DNA from: a virus
Direction: 5' to 3' (one strand)
Length of the DNA: 64,000 nt
IMG/VR virus record: IMGVR_UViG_3300045136_000054
Coordinates: 28,873 to 92,872 of that record
In this document: in pieces, positions 16,050-22,979 of the stretch
Numbering within the stretch: position 1 is the stretch's first letter
How the letters are laid out: the number at the start of each line of letters is the position of its first letter
Position numbers and translations under genes: made by a program
Notes under the pieces: model-generated
Seen by the model: only the letters and a program-made list of their open reading frames with translations
Told to the model about the DNA's origin: nothing
The model's database searches: none

Positions 16050-16541
16050 ATGAAAGTATCTGAAATATTTGAATCTAAAAGTTATTATTTACCAAGTTAT
16101 AAAAAAGAATTAGGAATTGTACGTGGTGCTGTTACTGACTGGTTAAATAGACTTGGTATCGAACAGGGCGATTTATCATTTTTTAATGAAGCTCTTGATA
16201 AATTAAAGAAAACGCAAACTTGGAAAGATGCATTAGAGTTAGGATTAGAATTTAATTCAACTGATAGGGAATTGCAAAATGGTACTTTATCATTTAAACA
16301 GAATATTAAATATTCTAATGGTAAAGATACTAATGATAACTATGTTTATAAAATTTATGGAAATGGTCAAATTAGACAACAGTCAAACCCAAATTATTTT
16401 ACTGGTAAAATAGTACCATATAGACTTAAATCACCAAAACCAAAAATTGTTGCAGGAAATCCATTAAAAACAATGGTGTCATTGTGGGAAAATGCTCTTA
16501 AAGAAGTAATTAATAAATTTGAAAAAAAATTAAATAAGTAA
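16050..16541 (+). CDS. Putative head-targeted protein, 163 aa (MKVSEIFES start)
   Basis: N-terminus MKVSEIFE|S followed by a Lys-rich protein of unknown fold. Good RBS (GGAGGG). The next gene starts 1 base after its stop. Confidence 0.7.
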   Translation: MKVSEIFESKSYYLPSYKKELGIVRGAVTDWLNRLGIEQGDLSFFNEALDKLKKTQTWKDALELGLEFNSTDRELQNGTLSFKQNIKYSNGKDTNDNYVYKIYGNGQIRQQSNPNYFTGKIVPYRLKSPKPKIVAGNPLKTMVSLWENALKEVINKFEKKLNK

Positions 16542-16542
16542 C

Positions 16543-16956
16543 ATGTTTAAAAAAACATTTAAACAATTTATTTTAGAGAAAAAAAATATTAAATCGGTTT
16601 GGGTAATTCTTTACACTAAAGATAAAATTATATTAGGTAAAAGATCTCCATCTGTTAATAATCCAAATCAATGGAATTTTTTTGGTGGTAGTGTTGATGA
16701 TGGTGAATCACCTATTGATGCTGCTATTAGAGAATTAAAAGAAGAAACAGGTTATGTAATATCACCATCAAATCTTAAAGAAATAGCTATTATTGATAAT
16801 TCTATATATTATGCTGCAAAGATAAATGATCCACAAAATGTTAAAACATCAAAAGAAACTAGTAAAGTTAAAAGTTTTAAATTAATAGATTTACCAAATA
16901 ATTTACATTCTAAAACTGAAAACTTTTTTGATAGATTAGATAAGATTTTAGAATAA
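16543..16956 (+). CDS. NUDIX hydrolase with head-targeting-like N-terminus
   Basis: 137 residues. The start MFKKTFKQFILE|K matches the FKQFI targeting form seen at 13638. A Nudix domain follows with the full box GX5EX7REUXEEXGU (GGSVDDGESPIDAAIRELKE then ETGY). Nudix enzymes cleave nucleoside diphosphates linked to another group. If packaged in the head it would enter the host with the DNA and could act on NAD-type signals, alarmones or capped RNA. This role is inferred. Confidence 0.82.
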   Translation: MFKKTFKQFILEKKNIKSVWVILYTKDKIILGKRSPSVNNPNQWNFFGGSVDDGESPIDAAIRELKEETGYVISPSNLKEIAIIDNSIYYAAKINDPQNVKTSKETSKVKSFKLIDLPNNLHSKTENFFDRLDKILE

Positions 16957-16997
16957 TGAAATTACTCGAATTATTTGAACAAAAATTATTAATCTAA
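16956..16997 (+). CDS. Isolated targeting-peptide ORF, 13 aa
   Basis: ATG overlaps the stop of the NUDIX gene (TAATGA) and encodes MKLLELFEQKLLI, essentially only the shared N-terminal motif. Probably a remnant of a lost cargo gene. Confidence 0.35.
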   Translation: MKLLELFEQKLLI

Positions 16998-17009
16998 TTT
17001 TATCTGGAA

Positions 17010-17649
17010 ATGAAATTACAAGAACTATTTTTAAAAGAAGAAGAACATAAAGTATTAACCAATAAACAAGAAATAAAGGATTGGTTAAAAAAGATGAACA
17101 TTAAAAATTATATAATTCATGATAATGGTATAGTTGATGTTAATGGAGATGTTAATATTTCTAATAGAAATTTAACACATATACCAGTCCAATTTGGTGA
17201 AGTAGATGGTAATTTTTATTGTCAACGTAATAAATTAACATCATTAAAAGGTGCTCCAAGAGAAGTAGGTGGTAGTTTTGATTGTTATGGTAATAAATTA
17301 ACATCATTACAAGGTGGACCAAGAGAAGTTGGTGGTAGTTTTGATTGTCATAATAATCAATTAAAATCATTACAAGGTGGACCAAGAGAAATTGGTGGTT
17401 ATTTTGATTGTCATAATAATCAATTAAAATCATTACAAGGTGGACCAAGAGAAATTGGTGGTTATAAAATTATTACAAGGTGGACCAAAAAAAGTTGGTG
17501 GTAATTTTGATTGTTCAGATAATCAATTAACATCATTACAAGGTGCACCAAGAGAAGTAGGTGGTAGTTTTTATTGTAAAAATATCAAATTTAAATCAGA
17601 ATCAGATCATTCATTTATTAATATTGGTGGAGAATTTATTTGGAAATAA
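17010..17649 (+). pseudogene. Leucine-rich-repeat-like head-targeted gene, frameshifted inside the repeats
   Basis: N-terminus MKLQELFLKE|E, then about 20-residue repeats of form LTSLxGAPREVGGSFDCxxN. After the fourth unit, 23 bases present in neighbouring repeats are missing (near 17465). This shifts the frame and ends the first ORF at 17504. The repeats continue in another frame from about 17468 to 17649. DNA-level repeats probably caused the deletion by slippage. Such repeats form solenoid-like protein-binding surfaces. Confidence 0.7.
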
Positions 17650-17703
17650 CATTAATTAAAGAGAAATTATTAATTATTTTTGAATAGGCGATTTAAAAAA
17701 TAG

Positions 17704-17731
17704 TTTACTTTTTTGAAAAACATGATATTAT
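17704..17731 (+). promoter_or_regulatory. Promoter, first of a duplicated pair
   Basis: TTTACT (17704-17709), 16-base spacer, TATTAT (17726-17731). The surrounding 45 bases recur almost identically about 82 bases downstream. Confidence 0.65.
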
Positions 17732-17785
17732 TATAAATATGATGTAAATACAGCTTAATTTTTTAAAAAATTTAGGAAAAAATAG

Positions 17786-17814
17786 TTTACTTTTTTGAAA
17801 AAACGTGATATTAT
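17786..17814 (+). promoter_or_regulatory. Promoter, second of a duplicated pair
   Basis: TTTACT (17786-17791), 17-base spacer, TATTAT (17809-17814). Drives the leader ORF at 17863, arfA and tRNA cluster 2. Confidence 0.7.
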
Positions 17815-17862
17815 TATAAATATAACATAGATACAATTTAATTAAAAGGAATTTTAAAGTAA

Positions 17863-17958
17863 ATGAAACAAGCAACTTATTGGTTACCATCATTATGTAC
17901 AATGCTTCTAGTGAGCTTTAGTTCATATGCGCCTATGCGACTAAAGGAGCTCGGTTAA
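17863..17958 (+). CDS. Leader ORF, 31 aa, signal-peptide-like
   Basis: Begins MKQATYWLPSLCTMLLVSFS and looks like a signal peptide ending SYA. Located between promoter pair and terminator, as with the leader ORFs at 14678 and 23807. RBS AAAAGGA. Confidence 0.5.
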   Translation: MKQATYWLPSLCTMLLVSFSSYAPMRLKELG

Positions 17959-17985
17959 AAGAGATAAATATCTCATGAAATTTAA

Positions 17986-18020
17986 AAACCGGGCTCCATA
18001 AAAAGGAGCCCGGTTTGATT
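17986..18020 (+). terminator. Strong intrinsic terminator before arfA
   Basis: AAACCGGGCTCC pairs with GGAGCCCGGTTT (7-base loop), followed by GATTTT. GGAGCTCGG at 17946 could pair with the same strand as an antiterminator. Confidence 0.85.
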
Positions 18021-18037
18021 TTAAGGAGATATTAAAA

Positions 18038-18154
18038 ATGAAGAAAAGTATAGTATCAAAAGATTTAAGAACACCAAAATATAAAATGCGTGTTTTTAAA
18101 TCTAAAAAAGGAAAAGGTTCTTTTAAAAGAACTAAAAGAGTAGTTATAGATTAA
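18038..18154 (+). CDS. arfA: ArfA-like alternative ribosome-rescue factor
   Basis: 38 residues. The segment RTPKYKMRVFKSKKGKGSFK matches the conserved ArfA core (…R-V-x-K-x-KKGKGS-Y/F-x-R…). This core occupies the mRNA channel of non-stop ribosomes and recruits release factor 2. RBS AAGGAGAT. The TAA stop (18152-18154) directly abuts the first base of tRNA-Met (18155), so RNase P cleavage would leave the mRNA ending exactly at its stop codon. A perfect palindrome GTTCTTTTAAAAGAAC lies inside the gene (18117-18132). In E. coli, arfA is likewise controlled by 3' truncation of its mRNA. Confidence 0.82.
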   Translation: MKKSIVSKDLRTPKYKMRVFKSKKGKGSFKRTKRVVID

Positions 18155-18229
18155 CGTCACTTGGCAGAGAAGTTATGCACTTCGCTCATAACGAAGACTA
18201 GATAGGGGCAGTACCTATAGTGACGACCA
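18155..18229 (+). tRNA. tRNA-Met(CAT) with GGCAGTA T-loop
   Basis: Acceptor CGTCACT/AGTGACG, A discriminator, CCA. Anticodon arm CTTCG-CTCATAA-CGAAG is perfect. T-arm ATAGG-GGCAGTA-CCTAT has a 7-base loop without TTC. D-stem is only 3 bp. Could be elongator Met or Ile read through lysidine. Confidence 0.75.
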
Positions 18230-18238
18230 ATAAGTAAT

Positions 18239-18355
18239 ACGTGCATATATACGCAACGAGGGTGTTGTTCAGCACGTTAAAAAAGAACTAAACGGGCGGC
18301 GGCGAGGATGAAACCGAAAGGGAGTAAAATTCGTCAGTGTTGAGACAGTCAACAC
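18239..18355 (+). ncRNA. Structured RNA between tRNA-Met and tRNA-Trp
   Basis: ACGTGC (18239-18244) pairs with GCACGT (18272-18277). A 7-bp hairpin GTGTTGA/TCAACAC closes at 18337-18355. The G-rich middle (GGGCGGCGGCGAGG) is unusual for this genome. No protein-coding frame is evident and no family recognised. Confidence 0.4.
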
Positions 18356-18363
18356 ATAAAAAC

Positions 18364-18437
18364 GGGTTGCTAGTTCAGTGGTAGAATGGATGTCTCCAAA
18401 ACATCAGATCAGGGTTCGATTCCTTGGCAGCCCGCCA
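18364..18437 (+). tRNA. tRNA-Trp(CCA)
   Basis: Acceptor GGGTTGC/GCAGCCC, anticodon arm GATGT-CTCCAAA-ACATC, T-loop TTCGATT, encoded GCCA. Confidence 0.92.
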
Positions 18438-18447
18438 AAAACATAAT

Positions 18448-18527
18448 GGGCTTCGGGAATGCTTGGGGTGTTCGCCGCACTTGCAATGCGGATATTCAGC
18501 AGGGTTCAAATCCCTGGAGGTCCACCA
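18448..18527 (+). tRNA. tRNA-Ala(TGC), first copy
   Basis: Acceptor GGGCTTC/GAGGTCC, anticodon arm CCGCA-CTTGCAA-TGCGG, T-arm CAGGG-TTCAAAT-CCCTG, encoded ACCA. Slightly long D-loop and variable region (80 bases in all). Another Ala(TGC) lies at 36414. Confidence 0.85.
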
Positions 18528-18540
18528 ATTATTAAATAAT

Positions 18541-18640
18541 CTCGCCTAGTTGACGAACTAGGGAATGATTACACTAATCTGTGGCCACTGGTAGACAATA
18601 ATAATGTAATAATAGTGCTGTGCAATTGATACGAGGTAGT
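18541..18640 (+). ncRNA. Structured intergenic RNA in tRNA cluster 2
   Basis: Contains a perfect hairpin CCTAGTT-GACG-AACTAGG, outer CTCG/CGAG pairing and a GATTA/TAATC stem. No coding frame or family seen. May be a degraded tRNA or an sRNA. Confidence 0.3.
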
Positions 18641-18648
18641 TGAAATAT

Positions 18649-18727
18649 GCAAGGTGAGCTAGTCTGGTGATTTCAGCGACTGCCTGAAGAGCAGTAAAAC
18701 CAGGTTCGATTCCTGGACCTTGCACCA
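18649..18727 (+). tRNA. tRNA-Phe(GAA)
   Basis: Acceptor GCAAGGT/ACCTTGC, anticodon arm ACTGC-CTGAAGA-GCAGT, T-loop TTCGATT, encoded ACCA. Confidence 0.9.
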
Positions 18728-18875
18728 GAGTATTAGGGAACAAATTGGTGTGTCCGCCTGCTTGATCGACCAAAGCGTTAACGTAATCTCAATTTACAAG
18801 TATGGACAACTTGTATAATCAAATTGAGAGGACATATCTATGAAGTCCTTAAACCCATGTGTCGATTAATACTCT
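18727..18875 (+). ncRNA. Large multi-helix RNA, about 149 bases
   Basis: AGAGTATTA (18727-18735) pairs with TAATACTCT (18867-18875), a perfect 9-bp closing stem. Inside are ATCGAC/GTCGAT, CTCAATTT/AAATTGAG and a nested ACAAGT/ACTTGT, plus GGAC/GTCC. The first base is the terminal A of tRNA-Phe, so the element is either processed with that tRNA or exists before CCA formation. No family recognised. Confidence 0.55.
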
Positions 18876-18882
18876 TTTAAAT

Positions 18883-18957
18883 GCCTCGTTAGCTCAATAG
18901 TAGAGCATTCGCCTTACAAGCGAAGGGTAGAAGGAGCGTAACCTTCACGAGGCACCA
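18883..18957 (+). tRNA. tRNA-Val(TAC) with A54/T58 T-loop
   Basis: Acceptor GCCTCGT/ACGAGGC, D-stem GCTC/GAGC, anticodon arm TTCGC-CTTACAA-GCGAA, T-arm GAAGG-AGCGTAA-CCTTC, encoded ACCA. All stems are perfect, so the T-loop change is not decay. Confidence 0.87.
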
Positions 18958-18968
18958 AATGATTATAT

Positions 18969-19052
18969 GGGGTATTAGAGTGTTAAGGAGACACTGGAGT
19001 CTGTAAAACTTATGCTTCGGCCAGCTAGGATCGTTACCTAGATACCCCACCA
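18969..19052 (+). tRNA. tRNA-Tyr(GTA) with A54/T58 T-loop
   Basis: Acceptor GGGGTAT/ATACCCC, anticodon loop CTGTAAA, long variable arm as expected for bacterial Tyr, T-arm CTAGG-ATCGTTA-CCTAG, encoded ACCA. The anticodon stem is weak. Confidence 0.8.
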
Positions 19053-19072
19053 AAATATTATATGTAAAAAAT

Positions 19073-19147
19073 AACCAAGTAGCTCAGAGGAAGAGCGTTT
19101 GCATGACATGCAAAAGGTCGAGATTTCGAAATTCTTCTTGGTTACCA
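19073..19147 (+). tRNA. tRNA-Val(GAC)
   Basis: Acceptor AACCAAG/CTTGGTT, D-stem GCTC/GAGC, anticodon arm TTTGC-ATGACAT-GCAAA, T-loop TTCGAAA, encoded ACCA. The T-stem has a T-T mismatch. Confidence 0.85.
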
Positions 19148-19153
19148 GTTAAT

Positions 19154-19241
19154 GCAGCAGCGGGGGAGTTTAGAGAGCCTCACCGGACTGTAAATTCGGC
19201 GCCTTAGTGCTGAGTAGGTGCAAATCCTACCTGCTGCACCA
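19154..19241 (+). tRNA. tRNA-Tyr(GTA), second copy
   Basis: Acceptor GCAGCAG/CTGCTGC, anticodon arm CCGGA-CTGTAAA-TTCGG, long variable arm, T-loop TGCAAAT (normal T54 and A58 but G55), encoded ACCA. Confidence 0.87.
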
Positions 19242-19311
19242 AAATATGTTATAATTCTATAAATACTTATAAATATTAACATATTAATTGTTCTAGTAAT
19301 GGAGATATAGA

Positions 19312-19989
19312 ATGAAAGTATCTGAATTATTTGAAGCTTCAAAACCAGGTAGAGCATGGAATAATAAATTATCAAAAATTGATAAATTAATGGCATGGAT
19401 GTATGATAAAAATATTTTATCAAAAACAGATAAAGAAAGAAAAGATAGAGTTTTTTATCAGTACTACAAATATTATAATGATGGAGTGATACCTGGATAT
19501 TTAAAAAATAAAGGATTTAGCAAATATTCAAATAAAAACGAATTAGAAACAGAATTAGAAAAACATCTTGAAGATTTTATTAAAGAAATGCTTTCTAAAT
19601 ATCTTCCAAAAGTAGATAGAAAAGATTTTAGAATTGACAATACTATTGATATATTAAATCGTATTTTAGAATCAGCTGAAAATCATGATCCTCATGGATT
19701 AATAACTTATTGGTATAAGAAATATAAAAAATACGATGAAGGATTTTTAAATCAAATAGATGAAATACGAAAAAAATATGACATTGTTAAATCAAAATTA
19801 GATTCTGAAAGTCCAGATACATCAAATATGGTTTTATCATATCGTGTAGATAAAATGAAAAAAGATAAAACAATAACACCAGAATCTAAAAAACTTGTTA
19901 ATGATTTATATATGTCAATGGATTCTTTAGGTGTCTATGTTAAGAATCTAATTAGATCATTAGAAGATATTAAAAATAATTTAGTTTAA
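19312..19989 (+). CDS. Putative head-targeted protein, 225 aa (MKVSELFEA start)
   Basis: N-terminus MKVSELFE|A gives a clean cleavage-like site. The rest is Lys- and Tyr-rich, mostly helical, with likely coiled coils at about 75-95 and 150-170. No enzymatic motif recognised. RBS GGAGAT. It interrupts the tRNA clusters. Confidence 0.72.
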   Translation: MKVSELFEASKPGRAWNNKLSKIDKLMAWMYDKNILSKTDKERKDRVFYQYYKYYNDGVIPGYLKNKGFSKYSNKNELETELEKHLEDFIKEMLSKYLPKVDRKDFRIDNTIDILNRILESAENHDPHGLITYWYKKYKKYDEGFLNQIDEIRKKYDIVKSKLDSESPDTSNMVLSYRVDKMKKDKTITPESKKLVNDLYMSMDSLGVYVKNLIRSLEDIKNNLV

Positions 19990-20011
19990 AATTAAAATTT
20001 TTAAATTTTTT

Positions 20012-20089
20012 CGGTGTGTAGGCTAGCTCGGTTAAGTCGCCTGCTTTGGGAGCAGGAAACCGCAGGTTCGAATCCTGCCACACCGACCA
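20012..20089 (+). tRNA. tRNA-Pro(TGG)
   Basis: Acceptor CGGTGTG/CACACCG, anticodon arm CCTGC-TTTGGGA-GCAGG, T-arm GCAGG-TTCGAAT-CCTGC, encoded ACCA. Confidence 0.93.
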
Positions 20090-20116
20090 TTAAAAAAGAT
20101 ATTATATTAAAATTTT

Positions 20117-20204
20117 GGAAGTTTGCCAGAGAGGCCTATTGGGACTGTTTGCTAAACAGATCGACCGAAAGGTCACAGAGGTTCGAATCCTCTAACTTCC
20201 GCCA
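20117..20204 (+). tRNA. tRNA-Ser(GCT)
   Basis: Acceptor GGAAGTT/AACTTCC, anticodon loop TTGCTAA, variable-arm hairpin GACCGAAAGGTC, T-loop TTCGAAT, encoded GCCA. Confidence 0.9.
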
Positions 20205-20221
20205 TTATGTAAAAGAAGTTG

Positions 20222-20315
20222 CCTAGCCGAAATGCTAGGTGGAGTGTGCAAGCACGTAGTAAATCTTGCCTTTGGCGCCGGACCATTGCTCCTACTCGGA
20301 TGAGTATCCGGCAAG
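20222..20315 (+). ncRNA. Structured RNA between two tRNA-Ser genes
   Basis: Hairpin CCTAGC/GCTAGG (20222-20239) is followed by an extended stem: GCCGGA (20277-20282) with TCCGGC (20307-20312), enclosing TACTC-GGAT-GAGTA. An alternative CTTGCC/GGCAAG pairing overlaps the second strand, so the region could switch between two folds. GC-rich for this genome. No family recognised. Confidence 0.45.
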
Positions 20316-20323
20316 AACAAAAT

Positions 20324-20419
20324 GGAGATGTGACTGAGTCTGGCTTAAGGTACTTGTCTTGAAAACAATGGGTCCTCCAAAAAAAGGACACGTAGGTTCG
20401 AATCCTACCATCTCCGCCA
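20324..20419 (+). tRNA. tRNA-Ser(TGA)
   Basis: Acceptor GGAGATG/CATCTCC, anticodon loop CTTGAAA, long variable hairpin GTCCT...AGGAC, T-loop TTCGAAT, encoded GCCA. Confidence 0.92.
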
Positions 20420-20482
20420 AAAAAATTTAACATTATATTCTGGGCCATAAGAAGATAGAGTAAGAATTAATAATAAAAATAT

Positions 20483-20570
20483 GGAAGGTTCCTCTAGCGG
20501 CTATGAGAACTGCCTCGAAAGCAGTAGACCAGCAATGGTCTCGTGGGTTCGAGTCCCACACCTTCCGCCA
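20483..20570 (+). tRNA. tRNA-Ser(CGA)
   Basis: Acceptor GGAAGGT/ACCTTCC, anticodon arm ACTGC-CTCGAAA-GCAGT, Ser variable arm, encoded GCCA. Near-identical to the tRNA-Ser at 21558. Confidence 0.92.
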
Positions 20571-20572
20571 TT

Positions 20573-20648
20573 GCTCCTGTAGTATATTGGTGTAATACAC
20601 ATCTTTGGTAAAGATGAAAAGAAAGTTCGATTCTTTCCTGGAGCACCA
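20573..20648 (+). tRNA. tRNA-Thr(GGT)
   Basis: Acceptor GCTCCTG/CTGGAGC, anticodon arm CATCT-TTGGTAA-AGATG, T-arm GAAAG-TTCGATT-CTTTC, encoded ACCA. Two bases after tRNA-Ser. Confidence 0.92.
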
Positions 20649-20653
20649 AAATT

Positions 20654-20727
20654 GACGAGGTGGTATAGTGGTTGTGCCTGGGTCTGCAAAACCCAAGAGG
20701 TGGGTTCGATTCCCGCCCTCGTTTCCA
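20654..20727 (+). tRNA. tRNA-Cys(GCA)
   Basis: Acceptor GACGAGG/CCTCGTT, T discriminator typical of Cys, anticodon arm TGGGT-CTGCAAA-ACCCA, encoded CCA. Confidence 0.9.
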
Positions 20728-20737
20728 AACAAAAATT

Positions 20738-20820
20738 GCCCTCATGGCTTAGTTAAATTGGCACAGACGACTGGCTCAAACCCAGAGCTTTTACAGGTTC
20801 GAATCCTGTTGAGGGCACCA
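20738..20820 (+). tRNA. tRNA-Leu(CAA)
   Basis: Acceptor GCCCTCA/TGAGGGC, anticodon arm ACTGG-CTCAAAC-CCAGA, short variable arm, T-loop TTCGAAT, encoded ACCA. Confidence 0.9.
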
Positions 20821-20825
20821 TTAAT

Positions 20826-20910
20826 GCGTAGGTGGTGGAACTGGAATACACTCTGGTCTTAGAAGCCAGCGCCGAAAGGATTGAGGGTTCGACTCCCTCC
20901 CTACGCACCA
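20826..20910 (+). tRNA. tRNA-Leu(TAG)
   Basis: Acceptor GCGTAGG/CCTACGC, anticodon arm CTGGT-CTTAGAA-GCCAG, variable arm, T-loop TTCGACT, encoded ACCA. Confidence 0.92.
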
Positions 20911-21010
20911 AAATATTTCCTAAATATATGTAACTTTTCTCTCCTAGGAGTATTAATTATATAGATACAGATAATTCCGTTTGTATCTAATTAATATAAG
21001 GAGATCTAAT

Positions 21011-21235
21011 ATGAAAAATTCACTTCTAGTTTCAGCTTTAGTCATCACATTTGGTATTTCTTCAGTTTTAGCAGCTGATGCACCTAAGACTGCTCCTGCT
21101 GTTCCTGCTGCTTCTACAGCTGTCGCACCTACACCAGCAAAAGCTGAGCCAGTAAAGAAAGCTGTTAAAAAATCTGCTAGTAAAAAAACTAACACTAAAA
21201 GTAAAGCAAAAGTCGAAGCTAAGCCAGCTAAATAA
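21011..21235 (+). CDS. Secreted Ala/Pro/Lys-rich protein, 74 aa
   Basis: Start chosen at ATG 21011, 5 bases after AAGGAGAT; an upstream in-frame ATG lacks an RBS. A typical signal peptide (LLVSALVITFGISSVLAA) is followed by an Ala/Pro-rich segment and a Lys-rich tail, a low-complexity cationic periplasmic peptide. Amino-acid bias gives it higher GC than its neighbours. It may bind envelope polyanions or act in lysis; both are guesses. Confidence 0.7.
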   Translation: MKNSLLVSALVITFGISSVLAADAPKTAPAVPAASTAVAPTPAKAEPVKKAVKKSASKKTNTKSKAKVEAKPAK

Positions 21236-21257
21236 TAGAATTATTTTTTTATTAACT

Positions 21258-21428
21258 GGTACAAACAATCAAGAATTAAATGATATAGATATAGATTTTG
21301 ATGTTTTGTTACAATCTAAATCTATACGATTAGTTAAACATAGAGAAGAATTAGATGATATTATTAAGATAAGATTGTTTTTAGCTAGAATAAATGCGTT
21401 AAAACTATACGATAAAAAGTATGGTTGA
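21258..21428 (+). pseudogene. Open frame without start codon
   Basis: A 56-codon frame reading GTNNQELNDIDIDFDVLL... ends at the TGA at 21426. It has a plausible protein-like composition but no ATG, GTG or TTG with an RBS. Probably the tail of a truncated gene. Confidence 0.3.
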
Positions 21429-21431
21429 GAT

Positions 21432-21465
21432 AAAAAGCGAACTTGTAGTTCGCTTTTTATTTTTT
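21432..21465 (+). terminator. Strong intrinsic terminator
   Basis: AAAAAGCGAAC-TTGTA-GTTCGCTTTTT followed by more T. Closes the 21011 transcript. Confidence 0.88.
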
Positions 21466-21557
21466 AAATTTAGTATATAAATAATGCTATAGAATGATAT
21501 ATAATATTAATACTGGGTTGGTTTGAGAGGTTAGACATCTCCTTTATTTTGTAAAAT

Positions 21558-21642
21558 GGAAGGTTCCTCTAGCGGCTATGAGAACTGCCTGGAAAGCAGT
21601 GGACCAGCAATGGTCTCGTGGGTTCGAGTCCCACACCTTCCG
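21558..21642 (+). tRNA. tRNA-Ser(GGA)
   Basis: Differs from tRNA-Ser(CGA) at 20483 by only two bases in the body: C to G in the anticodon and A to G beside it. The 3' end reads CCC in place of CCA, so the CCA-adding enzyme is needed. A recent duplication with anticodon change. Confidence 0.88.
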
Positions 21643-21688
21643 CCCCCGAAAGTAAAATTATGTGAATTATTTAGGAGAAGGAATTAAA

Positions 21689-21949
21689 ATGTCAGAACAA
21701 ATACAAAATCAAAATCAACTACCAACAAAAACAATTAGAAAAAATATTATTGTTGTTACACTTTTATATTGTTGGTCACTTATAACATGGTTAATAATAA
21801 ATGGAGAACCAACAAATTCATTACATACATCTGCATTAACATGGGCTTTTAGTATTTCATTAACTGTTACTATGGCATATGTATTTGGTGTAATAATTGA
21901 TAATTTTAATATTTTAAAATCAGGAAAAAATATTCAATTACATGAATAA
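21689..21949 (+). CDS. Two-helix membrane protein, 86 aa
   Basis: Start chosen at ATG 21689 behind AGGAGAAGG. Two hydrophobic helices (about 21-38 and 50-72) and polar ends, a class-II-holin-like shape. No lysis cassette lies beside it, so the function stays open. Confidence 0.65.
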   Translation: MSEQIQNQNQLPTKTIRKNIIVVTLLYCWSLITWLIINGEPTNSLHTSALTWAFSISLTVTMAYVFGVIIDNFNILKSGKNIQLHE

Positions 21950-22018
21950 AACGATAATTATATAATTTTAATTATTCAAAGTATATATTTATTACCTATT
22001 ATAATAGGAGACAAAATT

Positions 22019-22906
22019 ATGAGAGTTTCATATTGGAGTTGTTCTAAATTTTCTAATTGGTTAAAAAAATTGGGAGGTATTGATCCTAAACCTTTAGCAG
22101 CAGACGCAAAAGGTTGGAAAGAATATCATAAAAAAGCTAAAGAAAAAAATAAATTTTTATATTGGTTATCTGAAGATGGTTTAGATTTACTTCAAGATAT
22201 AGTCTATTGGCCAAAAGATAAATTAGATAATTTTGCATATTGGTTTAACTTACGTTTTATTTCACCATCTCATATAATTAATACTCGTTTATCAAAAGGT
22301 TCATGGCATGAAACAGAAGAAAAAATGTTACATGGAATGTTTGAACTTTTAGTAGATTTTGTTGAAATTGAAAAAGCTAGTTTAAATATGTGGTGTGATA
22401 ATTCTAAAAAACCATGGTATGTCAAATATTTACCATATTTTATACATAAATTTATTCCTATTAGAAGTCAACAATTAGGCGTCGATTATCTTTTATGGGA
22501 AACAAAATTATTAAAAGATGATAATTGGTTTGGTTATACTTGGTTGGAAGAAAAAGAAGGAAAAGATGTAGTAGATGAAAAAAGAAAAAATAATCCTGAA
22601 TATATGAAACCAACACATCAGGCTGAAGCTGCATTAGAAATTCTTGATCTTTATGTTTGGTGGAAATTTATTCGACCAATGAGAAAAGATCCAATGGATG
22701 AATCTGGATATACTGAGTATTATAATTCAAAATACAAAAATGGAAAAAATAGTATCATTGATATGATAGAAGATAATGATGAAAAAATAGATGAAGAATG
22801 GAAAAAATGTCAAGATAAAATGATTGAAATAGAAGAATCTTATATTAAAGAAGATGATGAAATGTTAGAACGTTTAATTAAAATACGTCGATATTTATGG
22901 ACATAA
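22019..22906 (+). CDS. Hypothetical protein, 295 aa, Trp-rich
   Basis: Rich in Trp, Tyr, Lys and Glu. No signal peptide and no clear membrane helix. An acidic C-terminal coiled-coil region runs from about residue 245 to 285. RBS AGGAGA. No family recognised. Confidence 0.75.
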   Translation: MRVSYWSCSKFSNWLKKLGGIDPKPLAADAKGWKEYHKKAKEKNKFLYWLSEDGLDLLQDIVYWPKDKLDNFAYWFNLRFISPSHIINTRLSKGSWHETEEKMLHGMFELLVDFVEIEKASLNMWCDNSKKPWYVKYLPYFIHKFIPIRSQQLGVDYLLWETKLLKDDNWFGYTWLEEKEGKDVVDEKRKNNPEYMKPTHQAEAALEILDLYVWWKFIRPMRKDPMDESGYTEYYNSKYKNGKNSIIDMIEDNDEKIDEEWKKCQDKMIEIEESYIKEDDEMLERLIKIRRYLWT

Positions 22907-22979
22907 ATTATTTTTAAATTTTAATAGTTTATGTCTATTTCTTTTTGATAATTTATATTGTCTATTTTTTATATAAATT

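Noticed and set aside
17161-17448. Minus-strand 95-codon frame opposite the LRR-like gene
   Set aside because: Its periodic sequence is just the complement of the plus-strand repeats. No RBS.
17281-17575. CRISPR array (regular about 60-base repeats)
   Set aside because: Repeats are coding, contiguous and degenerate, with no spacers or cas genes.
18155-18229. Reading this tRNA as decayed because of the odd T-loop
   Set aside because: Acceptor, anticodon and T stems are perfectly paired and CCA is encoded. Decay would not keep them.
20173-20745. Several minus-strand open frames of 75-99 codons overlapping the tRNA cluster
   Set aside because: They run antisense through tRNA genes, lack ribosome-binding sites and repeat the same tRNA-derived peptides. 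They are shadows of the tRNAs.
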